64,000 nt of DNA from Bacteroidota bacterium. GTDB taxonomy: Bacteria > Bacteroidota > Bacteroidia > Chitinophagales > Saprospiraceae. The position numbers were made by a program, and so were the translations under genes. The stretch spans positions 26,723-90,722 of the forward strand of contig JAKQHS010000061.1 in the NCBI GenBank assembly GCA_029557915.1. The letters are read 5' to 3'. A model generated the notes under the pieces. That model had not been told where the DNA came from, searched no databases, and worked only from the letters and a program-made list of their open reading frames with translations. Shown here one piece after another: positions 43,224 through 52,232 of this stretch (position 1 is the first letter of the stretch; every line of letters begins with the position of its first letter).

Positions 43224-43854
43224 ATTTCCCCGCCTTTTCCTTTATTCGCTTCAATTAAATGAAGCCCATCACCGGTCTTTCTCAGAACTGGTCGGAAAGC
43301 ATGCAAACAATATAAGCATCGGCCTGATCGAAAATGCGGCCGATGTCATCCCCGATTCCGCAGGCTGGGTGCGGGATATCCGTGAGCGCCTAAGGAACGA
43401 GGGATATCAAATAGAAGCCATAGATCTCAGGGAATGGAACGGTAAACCGGAAGCCCTCCGGAATCTGATGTTTTCAAAAGACGTGATCTGGACCGGCGGG
43501 GGCCATACCTATTACCTGAACTGGATTTTGAAGTCATCCGGGGCCGACGGGGTCATTCGGGATTTTGTGCAGGCAGGCCGTGTGTATGCCGGCTGGAGTG
43601 CCGGGGCTGCAGTGGCCGGGCCAACCACCCGTTTTTACGATGCCATGGGCGATGATCCTTCGGCTGCCCCTGAACAGTCGTGGGATGGGCTGGGCCTGAC
43701 GGAAATATCCATCGTGCCCCATATCAATCATCCCGATTTCAGAGGGGGGGCGCTGGAAACGGAGACCCTTCTAAAAACGGCGGGATATATACCCCTGGCA
43801 TTGGAAGATGACCAAGTCTTGATCATCCAGGGAGAAAAGAAATGGGTGGTTTAA
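43216..43854 (+). CDS. Peptidase E-like (S51) serine dipeptidase
   Basis: A 212-residue protein of the class I glutaminase-like fold. The nucleophile elbow 'VYAGWSAGAAVAG' holds the catalytic Ser (about residue 128), and 'DVIWTGGGHTYYLNW' and 'GLTEISIVPHINHPDF' are typical S51 blocks. Peptidase E cleaves dipeptides with N-terminal Asp. It is translationally linked to the PaiB-like gene and ends 10 bases from the convergent aldose epimerase gene with no terminator between. Confidence 0.85.
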   Translation: MSEFPRLFLYSLQLNEAHHRSFSELVGKHANNISIGLIENAADVIPDSAGWVRDIRERLRNEGYQIEAIDLREWNGKPEALRNLMFSKDVIWTGGGHTYYLNWILKSSGADGVIRDFVQAGRVYAGWSAGAAVAGPTTRFYDAMGDDPSAAPEQSWDGLGLTEISIVPHINHPDFRGGALETETLLKTAGYIPLALEDDQVLIIQGEKKWVV

Positions 43855-43864
43855 TACCCTATTC

Positions 43865-45001
43865 TCATTTCACGGAAAAACCATAGGAGGTGCTTGACCT
43901 GAAGGTCTCTCCAGGCTGGAGGATGGTATTGGGGAAGGCCGGTTGGTTGGGGGAATCCGGAAAATGCTGGGTCTCCAGGCAAAAGCCGGCGTGTTTTTGA
44001 TAGTTCCTCCCCTCTTTGGTATCCGTATGCCCGCCCCTTAAAAAGTTGCCCGTATAAAACTGAACTCCTGGTTCTGAAGTATGCACGGTCATCAAACGAC
44101 CGCTCCCCGGGTGATAAGCCGTCGCGGCAAGGGTGCCGGGTTTATTCAATACAAAGTTATGGTCGTAACCTCCTTTGATCTGACTGATATCCCTGCCTAT
44201 GGGTTTGGCTTCTGTAAAATCCATGGGCGTGCCTTTGACGAGGGCCAGATTGCCCAGGGGGATGAGGCTTTCATCCACCGGGGTGAATTGGTCCGCGTTG
44301 ATATACAATTCATGTCCCAGGATGGTGCTGTCCGTGCCCGCAGAGAGGTTAAAATAAGCATGGTTGGACAGGTTGACCGGTGTGGCCTGGTCCGTCGTGG
44401 CCATATAATCGATTTTCAATTGATTGTCCCAGGTCAGCGTATACGTCACTTCCACATTAAGATTTCCTGGAAATCCTTCCTCCCCATCCACGCTCAGGTA
44501 GCCAAGAGTGACGCTGCTGTCGGTATGGCTCAAAGCCTTCCAGAGGGCCTTGTCAAAACCGCGGATTCCCCCGTGCAGGCTGTTTTTGCCGTTGTTGGCC
44601 GCCAGCTTGTAGGTTTTGCCATTCAGGGAAAAACTGGCTTTGGCGATACGGTTGGCATACCTTCCGACAATGCAGCCGAAAAAAGGATTGCCGGCTTGCC
44701 TGAACCCTTCCAGGGTATTAAAGCCCAGCAGGACGTCGCCGGGAACGCCGGTGCGGTCCGCGACCATCAGTTGGGTAATGGTGGCGCCAAAATTGGTGAC
44801 AGAGACTTCCATCCCATTGTTGTTCTTAAACGTAAAGAGCGAAACCGTATCGGAATCGATCATGCCAAAAGGAGCGATCGTGATCATTTGATGAGTGCTT
44901 GGCGGCATGGGCGCCGGCGTTTCTTTTTGTTCTCCGGACTTGCAGGCAGCGAATGCCCCAAGAATTAAAATCCCGGCGGAGGAGTTAAAAATGGTTTTCA
45001 T
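43865..45001 (-). CDS. galM: Aldose 1-epimerase, lipoprotein
   Basis: About 378 residues from ATG at 45001, which gives a proper lipoprotein signal ('MKTIFNSSAGILILGAFAACKSG', lipobox AFAAC). The longer frame from 45118 only adds unconvincing residues. GalM landmarks: 'GFNTLEGFRQAGNPFFGCIVGRYANRIA', 'LSNHAYFNLSAG' with the catalytic His, and 'TSEPGVQFYTGNFL' with the catalytic Glu. It interconverts alpha and beta anomers of galactose/glucose, here anchored at the cell envelope. Confidence 0.93.
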   Translation of the reverse strand: MKTIFNSSAGILILGAFAACKSGEQKETPAPMPPSTHQMITIAPFGMIDSDTVSLFTFKNNNGMEVSVTNFGATITQLMVADRTGVPGDVLLGFNTLEGFRQAGNPFFGCIVGRYANRIAKASFSLNGKTYKLAANNGKNSLHGGIRGFDKALWKALSHTDSSVTLGYLSVDGEEGFPGNLNVEVTYTLTWDNQLKIDYMATTDQATPVNLSNHAYFNLSAGTDSTILGHELYINADQFTPVDESLIPLGNLALVKGTPMDFTEAKPIGRDISQIKGGYDHNFVLNKPGTLAATAYHPGSGRLMTVHTSEPGVQFYTGNFLRGGHTDTKEGRNYQKHAGFCLETQHFPDSPNQPAFPNTILQPGETFRSSTSYGFSVK

Positions 45002-45134
45002 ACACTCTAAGATTCCTGCAAATAAAGATATGAAGATAAAAAAGGGTTTGGCCCACAGGGTAAATATTTTTTGGAGCCGGTCCGAATTATCAGATGGACT
45101 TGCATTTTCCTTATACATTTGACCTCATTAAGTC

Positions 45135-46367
45135 ATGCAACACGACCCATTCGCAGCGCTGCGGATAAGAGAGTTCAGGTTTTTTATTTTAGGAAGATTA
45201 TTGTTTATCACCGGCTTGCGCATGATGGCGACCGTGGTGGCCTGGTGGCTGTATGAGACAACGCGCGATCCTTTCGCCATCGGTTTGATCGGACTAGCGG
45301 AAGTGATCCCGGCGGTTGGATTGGCTCTTTATGCCGGCCATTTCCTGGATACCCACGAAAGGTCCGCCGTACTGAAGAAGGCGGTGATGCTCTACGGAGT
45401 GGTATCCTTCCTGATGTTTATCCTTTCCACCTCCCTGGTCCAGGCGCACACGGTACAAAAAACCTGGATAGCCGGAGTGTATCTCCTCATCTTTTTCACC
45501 GGCGCCATCCGGGCTTTTGCCGGCTCTTCCTTCCAGTCCCTCCTGGGGCAACTGGTCCCTTTTGCCCTTCTTCCCAATGCCATTACCTGGAGCAGCGGGA
45601 CCTGGCTGATTTCGTCCATTATCGGGCATGCGGCAGGCGGATTCCTGATTGCCCTGATTGCCGTAAAAGGCGCCCTGCTGATTTCATTCCTGTGCTTTGT
45701 GGTCGCCTGCCTAGTGCTTTGGAAGATTGCCCCCAAACCCCTTCCCGAATCCCGTCGCCACGCTTCCACCTGGAGCAGTGTAAAAGAGGGCTTGTCCTTT
45801 GTGTACAAAACCAAAGACCTGATGGCTTCCATGACCCTGGACCTCTTCGCGGTCCTCTTTGGGGGGGCGGTAGCCATGATCCCGGCCTTTGCCAAAGACA
45901 TCCTGAATGTGGGGCCCCTGGCTTTTGGCTGGCTCAATGCAGCCACCGATATCGGTTCCATTCTCACGGTCACGACGCTCACCCTTTCCCCGCTTAAACG
46001 CAAACAGGGAAAAATTTTGATGATCGCGGTTGCCGGTTTCGGCATTTCCATCATCGTGTTTGGTTTATCCAGATCCTACCTGCTTTCGTTCATAGCGCTG
46101 TTCCTGAGCGGTATGCTGGATGGGATCAGCGCCATCGTCCGCGGGACCATTGCCCAGATCAAAACGCCCAACGAGCTTAAGGGCCGTGTCATGTCCGTCA
46201 ATTCGATGTTTGTCAATTCTTCCAATGAATTCGGACAGTTTGAAAGCGGCCTCGCTGCCCGCCTGATGGGTCTTGTTCCCTCTGTGATCTTCGGAGGCAG
46301 CATGACCTTGCTCGTGGTGATCATTACCTGGTTTAAGGCGCCTTCTCTAAGGAAACTGGAATATTGA
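45135..46367 (+). CDS. MFS transporter (enterobactin-exporter-like)
   Basis: A 410-residue protein with about 12 membrane segments. 'MQHDPFAALRIREFRFFILGRLLFITGLRMMATVVAWWLYE' and 'MLDGISAIVRGTIAQIKTPNELKGRVMSVN' are typical of the MFS_3/EntS-like group. It should export a small molecule with proton antiport; substrate unknown. It is divergent from galM and separated from it by 133 bases. Confidence 0.88.
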   Translation: MQHDPFAALRIREFRFFILGRLLFITGLRMMATVVAWWLYETTRDPFAIGLIGLAEVIPAVGLALYAGHFLDTHERSAVLKKAVMLYGVVSFLMFILSTSLVQAHTVQKTWIAGVYLLIFFTGAIRAFAGSSFQSLLGQLVPFALLPNAITWSSGTWLISSIIGHAAGGFLIALIAVKGALLISFLCFVVACLVLWKIAPKPLPESRRHASTWSSVKEGLSFVYKTKDLMASMTLDLFAVLFGGAVAMIPAFAKDILNVGPLAFGWLNAATDIGSILTVTTLTLSPLKRKQGKILMIAVAGFGISIIVFGLSRSYLLSFIALFLSGMLDGISAIVRGTIAQIKTPNELKGRVMSVNSMFVNSSNEFGQFESGLAARLMGLVPSVIFGGSMTLLVVIITWFKAPSLRKLEY

Positions 46368-46485
46368 CAACCCAGCCCCTGCCATCCTTTCAACAGCCTT
46401 TTTTATCTTTACCGAAAACCCGGTTTGCCACTCCTGGACCGGTCCGGGCAGATACAAAGCATTCACCGATATATTCATAAAGCAA

Positions 46486-46950
46486 ATGATTCATACCGAG
46501 GCGAGCATCGTGATCAAACGTCCCATCGACGAAGTTTTTAGATTGCAGACAGACCTGGGCCGGTACAAAGACTGGCAAGACGGGCTGGTCGAAGCAGCCT
46601 GGACTTCACCGGGCCCGGCGGGCGTAGGATCGACATACAAATTCATCACCGCGAATGCAGGCATGCGTTTCGAACTTCCGGGGGAAATTATTGAATGGGA
46701 CCTCCCGAGAGGCTGGAAATGGAAAGCAAGGAGTGGTCCCATAACCATTGAGGGTGGTTACCGCTTTGAACCAACGGGACAGGGTACAAAATTGACCATG
46801 TTCTCCGACTCCGAATTAAAAGGAATGATGAAACTTATGCCGGCCTGGTTGTATAAATACCTTGGGGAACGCTCACAAAAACGTTCATTAAACCAGTTGA
46901 AATCCCTGATTGAATCCGGTAACCAGCATATCCAGGAAGCCTCAACCTGA
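46486..46950 (+). CDS. SRPBCC-family protein
   Basis: A 154-residue START/Bet v1-like protein: 'EASIVIKRPIDEVFRLQTDLGRYKDW', 'ITANAGMRFELPGEIIEWD', 'YRFEPTGQGTKLTMFSD' and a long C-terminal helix 'RSQKRSLNQLKSLIES'. Such proteins hold a hydrophobic ligand. The TGA stop is the first word of a TGACTAC repeat. No specific ligand is indicated. Confidence 0.85.
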   Translation: MIHTEASIVIKRPIDEVFRLQTDLGRYKDWQDGLVEAAWTSPGPAGVGSTYKFITANAGMRFELPGEIIEWDLPRGWKWKARSGPITIEGGYRFEPTGQGTKLTMFSDSELKGMMKLMPAWLYKYLGERSQKRSLNQLKSLIESGNQHIQEAST

Positions 46951-46990
46951 TTACTGACTACTGATTACTGACTACTGACTACTGATTACT
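46948..46990. repeat. 7-bp repeat block between two convergent stop codons
   Basis: TGATTACTGACTAC words fill exactly the space between the SRPBCC stop (46948-46950) and the polysaccharide deacetylase stop (46979-46981), and supply both stop codons. Read from the deacetylase side the words are TAGTCAG and TAATCAG, and they encode its last three residues, SNQ. Confidence 0.93.
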
Positions 46991-47770
46991 CAACAATTCA
47001 TCCACCGCCCTGAACACATATCCCCTTTCTTTCAAAAGGACGAGCAAACGGGGCAAAAGGGAATAGAACTTTTCCGGTCTGGCCGGTCCTGCCCCGATAT
47101 GCATAAGTAAAATAAATCCGTTGAGCCCGCGGGCCTTTTCAAACCGGACTACGGACTCATAGATCGTCTCATTGCTCCGGTAATTTTTATCGGCCAGTGT
47201 GGTATAATCCGTATGACTCAGCGTACCTTGAGAAAAATTGATCAGTTGAATGCCTTTCTCGGCGGACCAGGCCGAGATGGTGTCGTTATACCATTCGAAG
47301 GGAGGAAGATAATACAAGGCCCTGCTTACATCCGCCCCGGCTTCTTCCATGGCTTTGTAGTTTAAGTCCAGGTCGGTTGAAAATTCGTGTTTGTCGACCA
47401 GCAGGCTGTCCCTGCGGACCCAATCGCAATAAAGCAAATGCTGATCCGAATGCGCGCCCATATAATGCCCGTCCCGGATCAGTCTGCGCAAATCTTTCCG
47501 GAAAAGCGGGTTGCGGTAAAACCGGCCGGTGAAAAAAAAGGAGGCCGGCACCTTATTCCTTTTAAGTTGTTTCCGGACATAGGTCAAACCTTCGCCGAAT
47601 TCATCACCCGAAAAAATCAGGGCGATTTCCGGGACCGCGGGATGGCCCCGGGTAATGGCTCCCTGGACATAGGTTTTGTTCTGATATTGACCCGTTTGTC
47701 CGGTCAGGATTTGAGGACCGGCCCCGATACTTAATATCAAGAGGGGAAGATATTTTACAGCCGCAGGCAT
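46979..47770 (-). CDS. Exported polysaccharide deacetylase-family protein
   Basis: A 263-residue protein with a signal-like start ('KYLPLLILSIGAGPQILTGQ'). The NodB core is recognisable: 'ALIFSGDEFGEGLTYVRKQL' where most members have TFDDG, 'PASFFFTGRFYRN' and the metal motif 'GAHSDQHLLYCDW' (HxxxH). 'GFILLMHIGAGPARP' is the late conserved block. The 'SGDEF' form departs from the textbook motif but occurs in a Bacteroidota subgroup. The last codons and the TAG stop come from a simple repeat. Confidence 0.85.
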   Translation of the reverse strand: MPAAVKYLPLLILSIGAGPQILTGQTGQYQNKTYVQGAITRGHPAVPEIALIFSGDEFGEGLTYVRKQLKRNKVPASFFFTGRFYRNPLFRKDLRRLIRDGHYMGAHSDQHLLYCDWVRRDSLLVDKHEFSTDLDLNYKAMEEAGADVSRALYYLPPFEWYNDTISAWSAEKGIQLINFSQGTLSHTDYTTLADKNYRSNETIYESVVRFEKARGLNGFILLMHIGAGPARPEKFYSLLPRLLVLLKERGYVFRAVDELLSNQ

Positions 47771-47775
47771 GGCGC

Positions 47776-48498
47776 TTATTTGATCAGGCGAAGGGCTTCC
47801 TTTTTACTCAGTCCGGACAAGGCATCGTGTTCTTTCACAAATTCAAGGACGGCCTGAGGATTGACCCTTGAATATTGCCTCAAGGCCCATCCAATGGCCT
47901 TCCTCAAAAAAAATTCCTTTGAATGAATATGAGGCAATATGGTCTTTTTCATCAGTTCAAAATCCGTATTCCCCTTATATCCAAGTTGGTGAAGAATGGC
48001 GCTGCGGTTGAGCCAAAGGTCCGGATGACGGGTCCAACGACGGATCCGGGCGGCTTTCTTCTCCGGGAACACCGAAAACCAGTGGCCTGCCGCCTTAGCG
48101 GCCAGGAGGTCAACCGTATCCCACCAGGATTTGCGGAGGATCAGTTTTTCAATAAGGTCTATGGTCCCTGTCGTGTAAACCTTCCGGGCGGCCCAGAGAA
48201 TTTCCAAACCGCAGTATTGCATCTCCCGCTGATCGAAGGCCCAGGTTTGAAGAAGGATGGTTTCGAGATGGCCTTTTTTGGCAAATGCGAGGAGGGGATT
48301 CCGGTAGGGTTTGAAGACCAGGTTTCGTTCGGTGGAAGAAATTCCGAAATATTGAAACCGGTTTTTCATATACCGGGCCATGGCCGACGCCCGTTCAGGG
48401 TCGGCCTTGTTTTGCATGTCCCTGTAGCATGTTTTAAGGCAGGATTCGGGAGTCCCGCAGGAAGCCGGGGAGTCTAATTGAGGTGAACTTTGGGCCAA
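47776..48498 (-). CDS. DNA alkylation repair protein (AlkD-like)
   Basis: A HEAT-like repeat DNA glycosylase family member, 240 residues from the longest start; ATG at 48417 ('MQNKADPERASAMARYMKNRF') may be the true start and would remove the overlap with the upstream gene. 'FQYFGISSTERNLVFKPY', 'LEILWAARKVY', 'KSWWDTVDLLAAKAAGHWF' and 'LRKAIGWALRQYSRVNPQAV' are AlkD landmarks. It excises alkylated bases such as 3-methyladenine. Confidence 0.92.
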   Translation of the reverse strand: MAQSSPQLDSPASCGTPESCLKTCYRDMQNKADPERASAMARYMKNRFQYFGISSTERNLVFKPYRNPLLAFAKKGHLETILLQTWAFDQREMQYCGLEILWAARKVYTTGTIDLIEKLILRKSWWDTVDLLAAKAAGHWFSVFPEKKAARIRRWTRHPDLWLNRSAILHQLGYKGNTDFELMKKTILPHIHSKEFFLRKAIGWALRQYSRVNPQAVLEFVKEHDALSGLSKKEALRLIK

Positions 48499-48767
48499 AG
48501 ACTGACGGCATTATTGAGGATAAACAACCCGGTGATCTCATAGGTAAAATAATCCCTGATCGGAAAGTTTTCCACCAGGTCGGCAACTTGTTCCCGGTTT
48601 TCGGCGTGGAAAACGATCCAGCCGCTGGAACGGTCCTCACTGATCGCATACATTTCGATGACGCCTTCGATGAGGAGGTCGTTGACGATCTTCCGGTGGG
48701 CAGGCAACAATTCCCAGAATTCCTCGTCCAGTTTGTCCAGATGCACATTGACCATGTAACTCTCCAT
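48474..48767 (-). CDS. YCII/muconolactone isomerase-like small protein
   Basis: A 97-residue ferredoxin-like-fold protein: 'MESYMVNVHLDKLDEEFWELLPAHRKIVNDLLIEG' and 'GWIVFHAENREQVADLVENFPIRDYF' fit the muconolactone isomerase/YCII pattern of small dimeric alpha-beta proteins. No catalytic set is evident. Its end overlaps the longest possible AlkD-like frame by 25 bases. Confidence 0.75.
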   Translation of the reverse strand: MESYMVNVHLDKLDEEFWELLPAHRKIVNDLLIEGVIEMYAISEDRSSGWIVFHAENREQVADLVENFPIRDYFTYEITGLFILNNAVSLWPKVHLN

Positions 48768-48870
48768 ACGAATAAAATTAAAGGAATTAGCCAGAACTTC
48801 GTGAATTAAATAATTAAAGGAATCCCTCTTTTGGAAAAGCCTGCATGCCCTGTTTCCCTCCCCGGTGGGT

Positions 48871-51800
48871 TTAAAAGTCTGAACCCAGGGATATGTAAAA
48901 CCGCGGCTTTAGCACTTCACGGGTTTCAATGCCCCAGGCATAATCGGCCCTTACCTGGTAACCCAGCATGTTCAGCCTCAAGCCTGTACCATAACCGATA
49001 ACCAGCGGATCCCTGGCGTAAACCAGGCTGATACTGACCTTGGGATTGGATACGGAAGTGGTGTTGAGCGGGCTGTCCTGATCAAAGGGGTTCCGCCCAA
49101 ACCAAGCCGTTCCGGCATCCACGAAACCGACCACCTGGAAATTCCGGAGAAAGACCGAACGTAATTCCCGCCTGGACAAGTATTGGATTAATGGGATTCT
49201 CAGTTCCGTATTGAACAATACATGGCTGGATCCGTTCCGGATATTTTGTTTGAATCCCCTCAGGTGAGCCCCGAGTGCATAATAGGCATAATTGTTGTCT
49301 CCGGGTATTGGGGTATCGTCGTCGTATTGGGGGGTGAGCCAATTGTCGACCCCGCCCAGGAAAAACAAAATACGCTCTGAGCCATAAGAGGTTGCCCCGG
49401 AAAGGCGCATGGCCAAGATCGTCCTGCGGTCCAAGCCGATATAATGACGGGCATCAAAACCCAGAACGGTCATAAATCCTTTGGCCAGGTTGAGTTTCCA
49501 GTCATCCACGATCTGGATCTGCATTTTTTTAACCAGTTCGCCATAAAACTTGGCACGCGTACCTGTAAAACGGTTGATATCAATGGGCGTGGTGTTGTCA
49601 TAGACATATTCTGCCCGGAGGCCAAACCGCTGATTGGTTTCAGGGTCGGCGGGCAACGTGGTGGGATCTGTGGCAAGCAAAGTGCTCCGGTCAAACCGGA
49701 AGGTGGCGGCGAGCCGGGCGCTTTGATAAGTATCAAAGGGATATTTCAATTGGTAGACCCCGATCACGCTGGAATTGCGTACCCTTTGGGAAAGGATCTG
49801 GCTGATTTCCACCGTGGAATACCTGGACTGCCGGTAGATGGCGTATCGTTTGTCAATACGTCTTTTATTATCATCGAAAATCAGGAAATATTCCGTGCCG
49901 TTGAAGGTGGTGGGTATCCGGACCCCTCCTTCAAAGCTGTAATCTTCAAACAAATCTTTGGTCTGGGCTTTGACCAGAAAGCCCGTGGGGGGGTACTCAA
50001 ATCCCCTTTTCTGACCCGCATAGCTGTTGAGGCCGCCAAACAACAGGCCATTGTCCATGGTGGTCACGACATTATCCAGTTTGAATTTCAACCTGGAGGC
50101 GACCATCCTCGTAAATTGAAACGGCTCCGGAATCTCGGTCCTCTGTGGTTTAAAAACAGCGGAATCCCGGACCGGGGAACTTACCGATGGTTTTTTTTCC
50201 GAATCCATTGCAGGCCTGAGGGGGGCTTGGGTCATGCCGGGAGGATCGGGAAATTCGCTTTGGAATAAAGCGATCGTTTTGGGGGTACTGGTCACTTCCC
50301 CCGTGATCCGGCCCGTGGAAAGACCCTGAGGAGCCATTCCTTTGAGGTCCATTCGATTTTTAATATAGACGGAGTAACCGGGAGCCAGGGTATCCGTGAC
50401 CCGGATGGCTTCCGTAAATGCCAGGACCTTTCGACCGTTTTTGATCACTCCTACCGCACTCTGGTCCGCACCATGGAAGGTGATAAAATCGTGGTCCCCA
50501 CGGGAAGAATGTACCAGGCTGCCGGACCAGTCCGCATCAATAACCATGGTTTTACGCTGGGTCACGCCATGGTCATTAAAAAGAAAGGAAACCTGGTTTT
50601 CACCGGAAAGACAGGGTTTGTCCAGTTCAAAATGAATATTGGAAGTCAGCCGACGGAGCTTTTTGGACTCAATGTTTTTGCCCAGGTCGAAGGGCATGAA
50701 AAAAATATTGAAAGGCTGAATCGGAAGGAGGGTGTCCACCGGCATGGTAAATAAGGTGTCCAGGGCACGGTTGGATTTAAACAGGACCCCCTTCTCTCCG
50801 TTGAGCGAAATATAACTGGCGTCCAGGTCATCGTAAAAATCCTGGGTCAGCCTGCGACTTTCCCGGGTCAGGGGAAGGTAATAGTACAAGTCTGACAAAG
50901 CATCCGTGGACGCATTGAGCAAAAGGGTTTTATCATCGATCCAGTCAATCCCGTACACCCGCTGGTATTCCGGGGACAATTTATCCTGGCTGGATTTGCC
51001 GGTCCTGAGATCGATTCGGTACAACATCCATACGTCGTGTTTCTCGGTGACCAGGACCATTTCATTTCCATTCGGATGCCAGGCAAATACCGGGATCTGG
51101 TAATCGGTTTCCTGTACATTGTTTTTGACCCCTCCCCGGAATATCCTCGCCGGTTTGCCGGACCTGCGGTCCTGGACAAAAACCTTGTACCGGCCGCGAT
51201 CGTTGACCGCATAAGCAAACCGGTTGCCGTCCGGGGACACCCGGACCGCGGACACCGGCAGTTTCTTTTTATTTTTAATCGTCAGCGCCTGGTTTTCATT
51301 TACTGCCCGGAAAGCGCTTCGGTCCTCCTGGTAATTTTTCCTGAAATAACTGAGGCTGGCGGCCGCTATTTCTTCAAATGGCGTGCCCAGGATATACAGG
51401 AAAGAAGATTTAATGTTCCGGTTTATCCGGGCCAGGTAGAGGATATTGGAGACATTGGATCTCCCGTATTCGCGGGTGAGATAATTCCAGAATGCATAAC
51501 CCATCAGCCTGGGGTGATCTTTGGCCAAGGTTTCGAATTTGCGGTTGGGGGGACTGTGTTGCAGGAGGTCCCTGAATTGGTTGTCGGCCCGGGTATTCCA
51601 GTCTTCTCCCAGGTAAGCGATCAGGCCCTCCCTGAACCAGTCCGGAATTTTTAACTGGATGGATTTCTGCACAAAACCCTGCAGGCCGCTGCCATAGATC
51701 ATGGCATTGAGGTATACCTCTCCTATGCCCTCCCGGATCTGCCTGCGCAGGTGATTGTGGTCCCCGTCAAAATAGACAAAGACCCGGTTGCCCAGTACCG

Positions 51801-52152
51801 TGGTCCGGTCATTCCGGCTGATAAAAACTTCATCGATACCGATATTGGATTGTTTCAGGTCACTGATATCGGTATAACAGATGATTTCAATTTTGTCATT
51901 CAGCTTATGCTCCAGGATGCTCTCAATGCTTCTAAAATCGTATTCCGCCAGGGATAGGGTGATCTGGCCCACATTCCTCGCCTTTCCATACCAGTAATTG
52001 ACAAAATTCTGGGTCTCATACATGTACCAGTCATCAAAGTCATCGTGATGCTGGATCCTGTTCTTTCCGAATTCCGTCTCGATACCGCTTTGGGCATAGC
52101 TCCAAAATGCCCCAAAAATGAATCCAATGGACCAAATCAGCCTCCAAGCCAT
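48871..52152 (-). CDS. Pseudo-peptidase/TolB-like propeller/outer-membrane barrel fusion
   Basis: About 1093 residues from ATG at 52152 with signal peptide 'MAWRLIWSIGFIFGAFWSYAQ'; the longer frame from 52272 only adds repeat-encoded residues. Residues about 20-290 resemble a gluzincin-type peptidase, keeping 'IPDWFREGLIAYLGE' but with 'REGIGEV' where HExxH is expected, so it should be inactive. About 300-620 form a TolB/WD40-like beta-propeller ('RVSPDGNRFAYAVNDRG', 'VFAWHPNGNEMVLV'). A Pro-rich linker follows, then a C-terminal Omp85/BamA-like barrel ('FVDAGTAWFGRNPF', 'GYGTGLRLNMLGYQVRADYAWG') ending in Phe. Probably an outer-membrane protein with periplasmic arms. Confidence 0.82.
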   Translation of the reverse strand: MAWRLIWSIGFIFGAFWSYAQSGIETEFGKNRIQHHDDFDDWYMYETQNFVNYWYGKARNVGQITLSLAEYDFRSIESILEHKLNDKIEIICYTDISDLKQSNIGIDEVFISRNDRTTVLGNRVFVYFDGDHNHLRRQIREGIGEVYLNAMIYGSGLQGFVQKSIQLKIPDWFREGLIAYLGEDWNTRADNQFRDLLQHSPPNRKFETLAKDHPRLMGYAFWNYLTREYGRSNVSNILYLARINRNIKSSFLYILGTPFEEIAAASLSYFRKNYQEDRSAFRAVNENQALTIKNKKKLPVSAVRVSPDGNRFAYAVNDRGRYKVFVQDRRSGKPARIFRGGVKNNVQETDYQIPVFAWHPNGNEMVLVTEKHDVWMLYRIDLRTGKSSQDKLSPEYQRVYGIDWIDDKTLLLNASTDALSDLYYYLPLTRESRRLTQDFYDDLDASYISLNGEKGVLFKSNRALDTLFTMPVDTLLPIQPFNIFFMPFDLGKNIESKKLRRLTSNIHFELDKPCLSGENQVSFLFNDHGVTQRKTMVIDADWSGSLVHSSRGDHDFITFHGADQSAVGVIKNGRKVLAFTEAIRVTDTLAPGYSVYIKNRMDLKGMAPQGLSTGRITGEVTSTPKTIALFQSEFPDPPGMTQAPLRPAMDSEKKPSVSSPVRDSAVFKPQRTEIPEPFQFTRMVASRLKFKLDNVVTTMDNGLLFGGLNSYAGQKRGFEYPPTGFLVKAQTKDLFEDYSFEGGVRIPTTFNGTEYFLIFDDNKRRIDKRYAIYRQSRYSTVEISQILSQRVRNSSVIGVYQLKYPFDTYQSARLAATFRFDRSTLLATDPTTLPADPETNQRFGLRAEYVYDNTTPIDINRFTGTRAKFYGELVKKMQIQIVDDWKLNLAKGFMTVLGFDARHYIGLDRRTILAMRLSGATSYGSERILFFLGGVDNWLTPQYDDDTPIPGDNNYAYYALGAHLRGFKQNIRNGSSHVLFNTELRIPLIQYLSRRELRSVFLRNFQVVGFVDAGTAWFGRNPFDQDSPLNTTSVSNPKVSISLVYARDPLVIGYGTGLRLNMLGYQVRADYAWGIETREVLKPRFYISLGSDF

Positions 52153-52182
52153 GGAATAAAGATAAAGGAAAATGGATTTAGG

Positions 52183-52215
52183 GGTTAAGGTTAAGGCTAA
52201 GGCTAAGGTTAAGGG
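52183..52215. repeat. 6-bp repeat block (AAGGCT/AAGGTT) upstream of the barrel-fusion gene
   Basis: Six copies of AAGGTT/AAGGCT on the plus strand, about 30 bases 5' of the ATG of the fusion gene. Between them the coding strand has TATCTTTA, close to a TAnnTTTG promoter box, so the repeat would fall in the -33 region. Confidence 0.88.
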
Positions 52216-52232
52216 GACACCATCCACCAACT

